NCBI GenBank assembly: GCA_032622095.1
Contig: CP136065.1
Coordinates: 243,349,474-243,413,473, forward strand
From: Siphonodentalium dalli
Taxonomy: Eukaryota > Mollusca > Scaphopoda > Gadilida > Siphonodentaliidae
DNA: 64,000 bases
Reading direction: 5' to 3'
Positions 60,711 to 64,000 of this stretch are shown piece by piece. A model generated the notes under the pieces. The model saw only the letters and a program-made list of their open reading frames with translations. It made no database searches and was not told where the DNA came from. Position numbers and translations under genes: made by a program. Within the stretch, counting starts at the first letter, position 1, and each line of letters opens with the position of its first letter.

Positions 60711-63280
60711 TAGTCCAGGCACATTAGACATGGAAGTGGAAAAGTAAGGAAATAAATCGGGGAAAGCTGATTTTTTTTTATTATTTTGGCCATAACATCG
60801 CGGACGCGTCACGAAAAGTCCCCTAAAATCCGAGTTGAGCTTTCTGAGTTACATCATTTTTTCCATATAATTAAACAAAACAATATTTTTCACAATGATG
60901 GAAATAATTGGATGTTGTAACAATTTTTCAGCCGAAACGTATACAAAAAGCACTCAATATTGTTCGATATACAATTCTCGAACCAACGACACCCATTCAA
61001 AGGGAAATATCGAATGAATTTCGCATATATAGATATGAAATAAAACACTGAGCCAAAATACTGACGATTTTGAAGACAAACTGATGTATTCGATGTCGGA
61101 TTTCTCAGGCTTCTCAAAACATAGGCGCAAGCTATCTATTTTAAAAACTGCACAGACACCACCCCGTCGCTATAATAGGCAGAACTAGCGAGTACGCACA
61201 TCATAAGTTGTCAAAACTTGTAAAAACATAACCCTACCCCCGAAACTGGTTGTCAACGATCTGGTCGTATTTTGATATTCTATTTTGTCTAAGCTAGTCA
61301 TATGCATTACTAAGTTATACCAGTATATGTGAAATATGAGTACGAGAGCGAATATAGTGACACGATCAGAATACTACACACGCGGTCATGAAATGGCTGT
61401 CAAAATGGCCGCAACCACCAAGCTAAGCCGAAATGATGGCAACTTATTATATAACCACCTAGTAGGTAAAATACGTATTAACAATATACAAGTCTGTTGT
61501 TAAATATCTTTAAAGGTACACAGTTCATTAAAACAGGCCCATGTGGAGGATTTATCGGCCATTGCAACGCAGGTCAAACCCAATGAATTACGTCTTTAAA
61601 ATTTCGGGTTTTCTGTTTACAGTCGGGGCCAAAAATAATAATTTCGGGCATGCAACATACGAAGTAATGTTTCGCCACACAGTGTATGGTAGTTTCATTC
61701 GGCGTGATGATAAATTATTGAATGGAACGCAGAAACTTAAGTGCATATCCTTGCGGTATAAATAGTAGTTACATTTCCGGATTGTTCATCACTGTACATG
61801 ATAATAAACCACACACGTATGTTGCAATTCTTATTATATTGCAAAGAAACCGCCACCTCTTCAAAAGATTAGCACTGCATCACACCTGATCAAATAGACA
61901 GCACATCGTACATTTGATATACGACTAATTTTCGTGCTGCTTCCAAACCGGTCTCTTAGTAAACAATTTGTTCAACTTACTTCAGTCGGCAAATTGCAAC
62001 TGGAATATGCTATTACGCAATGTACAATATTAGTTTTCCGTATTTTGTTGTTTGAAAATATCTTGCCAAAACCACCCATGAACTTGTGCAAAATATCAGG
62101 TGATCATCGTTTAAAGCTGTTATTTCAGCGTTGAACATTGACTCAATGTTGCTAGTTATGGTTGTTAGTTCAGCAGATATGTGTAACATTAGGGAGAAGG
62201 GATACACACGGTAATGCGGTTGCAGAAAACATAGTACCCTTCGCGTATATGTGACCTTGGTGAATATAACCAAATATTATTTCCAGGTGTAAAGACAGTC
62301 TCTGTCACAGAGTATGTGGGCAATTTTGGTCAAGTTTAGATTTTTTTAAAGAAAGTATATGGTACTCCTTTGTGTTTTGATAAATTGCTTTCATAGTATA
62401 CCACCATGCATTCTTGTGATAACAGCGAAATATTCGTGTTTTATTACTTATTCTTAGGCAAAAATTACTAATATTTTAAGACACGGAGAATATAATCTAC
62501 ACAATTCACCCATTACTCTATGAATATCTCTCATACTGCTCTATAGCAGTGTATTTCGAAAGGTTTGATGGTGTATATATCAAAAGAAACGATGACCGGT
62601 CACATTAGTGATACTGCTATGAGCACATATATTTCGGCTTCTATGAAAGGTCACAGAATCAATTCTTCGCTATTAAATTTCATTTTACAGTGTAGTGTAC
62701 ATATATATCACACGATTCAAGATAAATAGTGCAGAAAAATTTGCCTTATTCTCCCGTTTCTTTGCGGTTAAAAAGTCCAGATTTAACCATTTTATGAGAC
62801 CTTGCTTTTCGCTATATCTCTCGCGATATATATTAGAGATAATTCGCACATACCCGATAAAATGTTTCTCTTATTCTCTGCAATCATTCTTCCTCACATA
62901 TTTCGAGCGTGTTGTCACTCTTATGGGACTAGCTATTCAATTATGCATAAAATGTAAATTTCATTCTATTTTGGCCATTTTGGCGGCCATTTTGGGACTT
63001 CAATTCAACTTATATGGTTCACGGCTAAGCATTGTTTGTATGTATGTCAATGTATTATGAATTTGGAATTAATTGATCTACACATGACTGCATTCCCATA
63101 TGGCCTGATGGAGATGCTTCAGAATTTGAACCATTCCGAAAAATCAAGATATCTCAAAAAGCTCAACTCGGATTTTAGGGGACTTTTGACACGTTGTTCA
63201 TAAACATGTTCTTATTGATCCCTGAAAAAATCAGTTTTCCCCGATTTTTTACACTAGTGAAACCTTATGTGCCTGGACTA
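60711..63280. mobile_element. 2.57-kb TIR element, ends TAGTCCAGGCACAT
   Basis: The ends TAGTCCAGGCACAT and its complement are at 60711-60724 and 63267-63280. Inverted similarity continues inward for about 150 bp (GATT...TTT, AAAATCCGAGTTGAGCTTT near 60826, its complement near 63157). The flanks read TAA on both sides (60708-60710 and 63281-63283), which could be a 3-bp duplication as in PIF/Harbinger, or TA-based. The 2.3-kb interior has only short open frames with no recognisable transposase, so it is non-autonomous or decayed. Confidence 0.7.
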
Positions 63281-63639
63281 TAAGCTGTCTGGACATCGAC
63301 GCAGTCATGTCTGGTGTTTTGCGCGACCATGTAGCTCGTGACGTCCTTATGTGCGTCGTGACGTCACGATCGGTTTCCAGGAAGAAATCATTCAAAATTG
63401 TTCATTTATGAACGATTTATTATCAAAATAAAACCAGATAACGATGCAAATTAAGAATATATGTGGATTTAAATTACAATTGATGCAATCATCTCATATT
63501 AGCGTGTGCATTATTTACAGTATGTACTTCCGGTATGACGTAACATATTCGCGGAAGGACAAATAAACAGACAAAGATCCGGATCGAAAACATTACTTGC
63601 GTCCAGCATGGACTGGCGCAAGTAATAAAAGTTTATTGT
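63281..63639. other. Unassigned
   Basis: No gene. Short palindromic CGTGACGTCACG-like sequence lies near 63357. Confidence 0.45.
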
Positions 63640-64000
63640 GATATGTATATATATGTTACTTATAGTGATATGTGAAGAAGTTTGAAGCAATTTTGGACAA
63701 TTAAATATTATTATTAAGTTATATTATTAAGTTTTATACTGTAACGCCGTCGGCACGCAAGCCGGCGAGAGTTCGGTGAGGATTTCTATGAATACCTAAC
63801 ACAAGTCGAAATAAGGGATGATTAAGACAAATTTAAGAAAATAAATATAGGGATATGTATGTAGATGTATGTTGGTGATTTGTGAAGTTTGGTGCAATTT
63901 GGGCTATTGAAAGTTATGTTATCGGCATTTTTTTTTCTAATAGTTTTACGCCGTCGGCAAAGCAAGAACTCGGCAATGCAGTATCTATACACTCTTGTGT
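63640..64000. repeat. 200-bp CGCCGTCGGC repeat, further tandem copies
   Basis: GATATGTGAAG, ACGCCGTCGGC and TATGAATACCTAACAC, then again GATTTGTGAAGTTTGGTGCA and ACGCCGTCGGCAAAGC, show one partial and one nearly full unit in the same orientation as those at 55907 and 59301. The array continues past the window end. Confidence 0.8.

Noticed and set aside
1..64000. tRNA, rRNA and tRNA-derived SINE promoters
   Set aside because: I looked for B-box-like GGTTCGAATCC and cloverleaf patterns by eye and found none convincing. A covariance-model search could still find a divergent one.

Overview
The window is AT-rich, repeat-dominated animal genomic DNA. It has GT-AG introns, non-LTR retrotransposon remains, terminal-inverted-repeat (TIR) elements and several satellites. 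Repeats of the 'GGGCCATAACTC' type and the sequence of the one gene suggest a marine lophotrochozoan, most likely a mollusc. That assignment is an inference.

The one gene I can support is the 3' part of a degenerin/epithelial sodium channel (DEG/ENaC/ASIC) gene on the + strand. Four coding exons lie at 687-743, 7174-7324, 31980-32071 and 39904-40052. All junctions are GT-AG, all three split codons are restored by splicing, and the joined 148 codons read through without a stop. They run from the last extracellular cysteines, through the CxCxxPC motif and the R-E-N beta strand, to the pre-TM2/TM2 segment with its GAS selectivity filter and a short cytoplasmic tail. The upstream exons must lie 5' of the window.

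Intron 1 (744-7173) holds a 22-bp tandem repeat, a decayed CR1/L2-like retrotransposon tail, a 142-bp hairpin, and three insertions carrying a 69-bp palindrome. Intron 2 (7325-31979, about 24.7 kb) is mostly satellite. A 34-bp unit fills 10211-24175, and an 11-bp unit (CTAATACCAAA) fills 28753-31951 and runs up to the 3' splice site of exon 3. Intron 3 (32072-39903) holds several small TIR elements, including an inverted copy of the piggyBac-like element of intron 1, a tandem duplication near 36.3-37.6 kb, and a chain of two TTAA elements ending 43 bp before exon 4.

Downstream of the gene (40053-64000) I find no host gene. The region contains a 43-bp minisatellite bounded by inverted repeats (40.74-43.24 kb), a 161-bp tandem repeat (44.6-45.3 kb), a reverse transcriptase fragment (45.9-47.0 kb), a GC-rich 20-bp minisatellite (48.8-49.7 kb), and assorted direct and inverted duplications. 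It also holds a 3.19-kb foldback element with about 1-kb inverted arms and a 5-bp target duplication (56101-59288), and a 2.57-kb TIR element (60711-63280).

Most of what is notable here is non-coding: how closely repeats crowd the splice sites, how the palindromes are shared between element families, and what the satellites carry.
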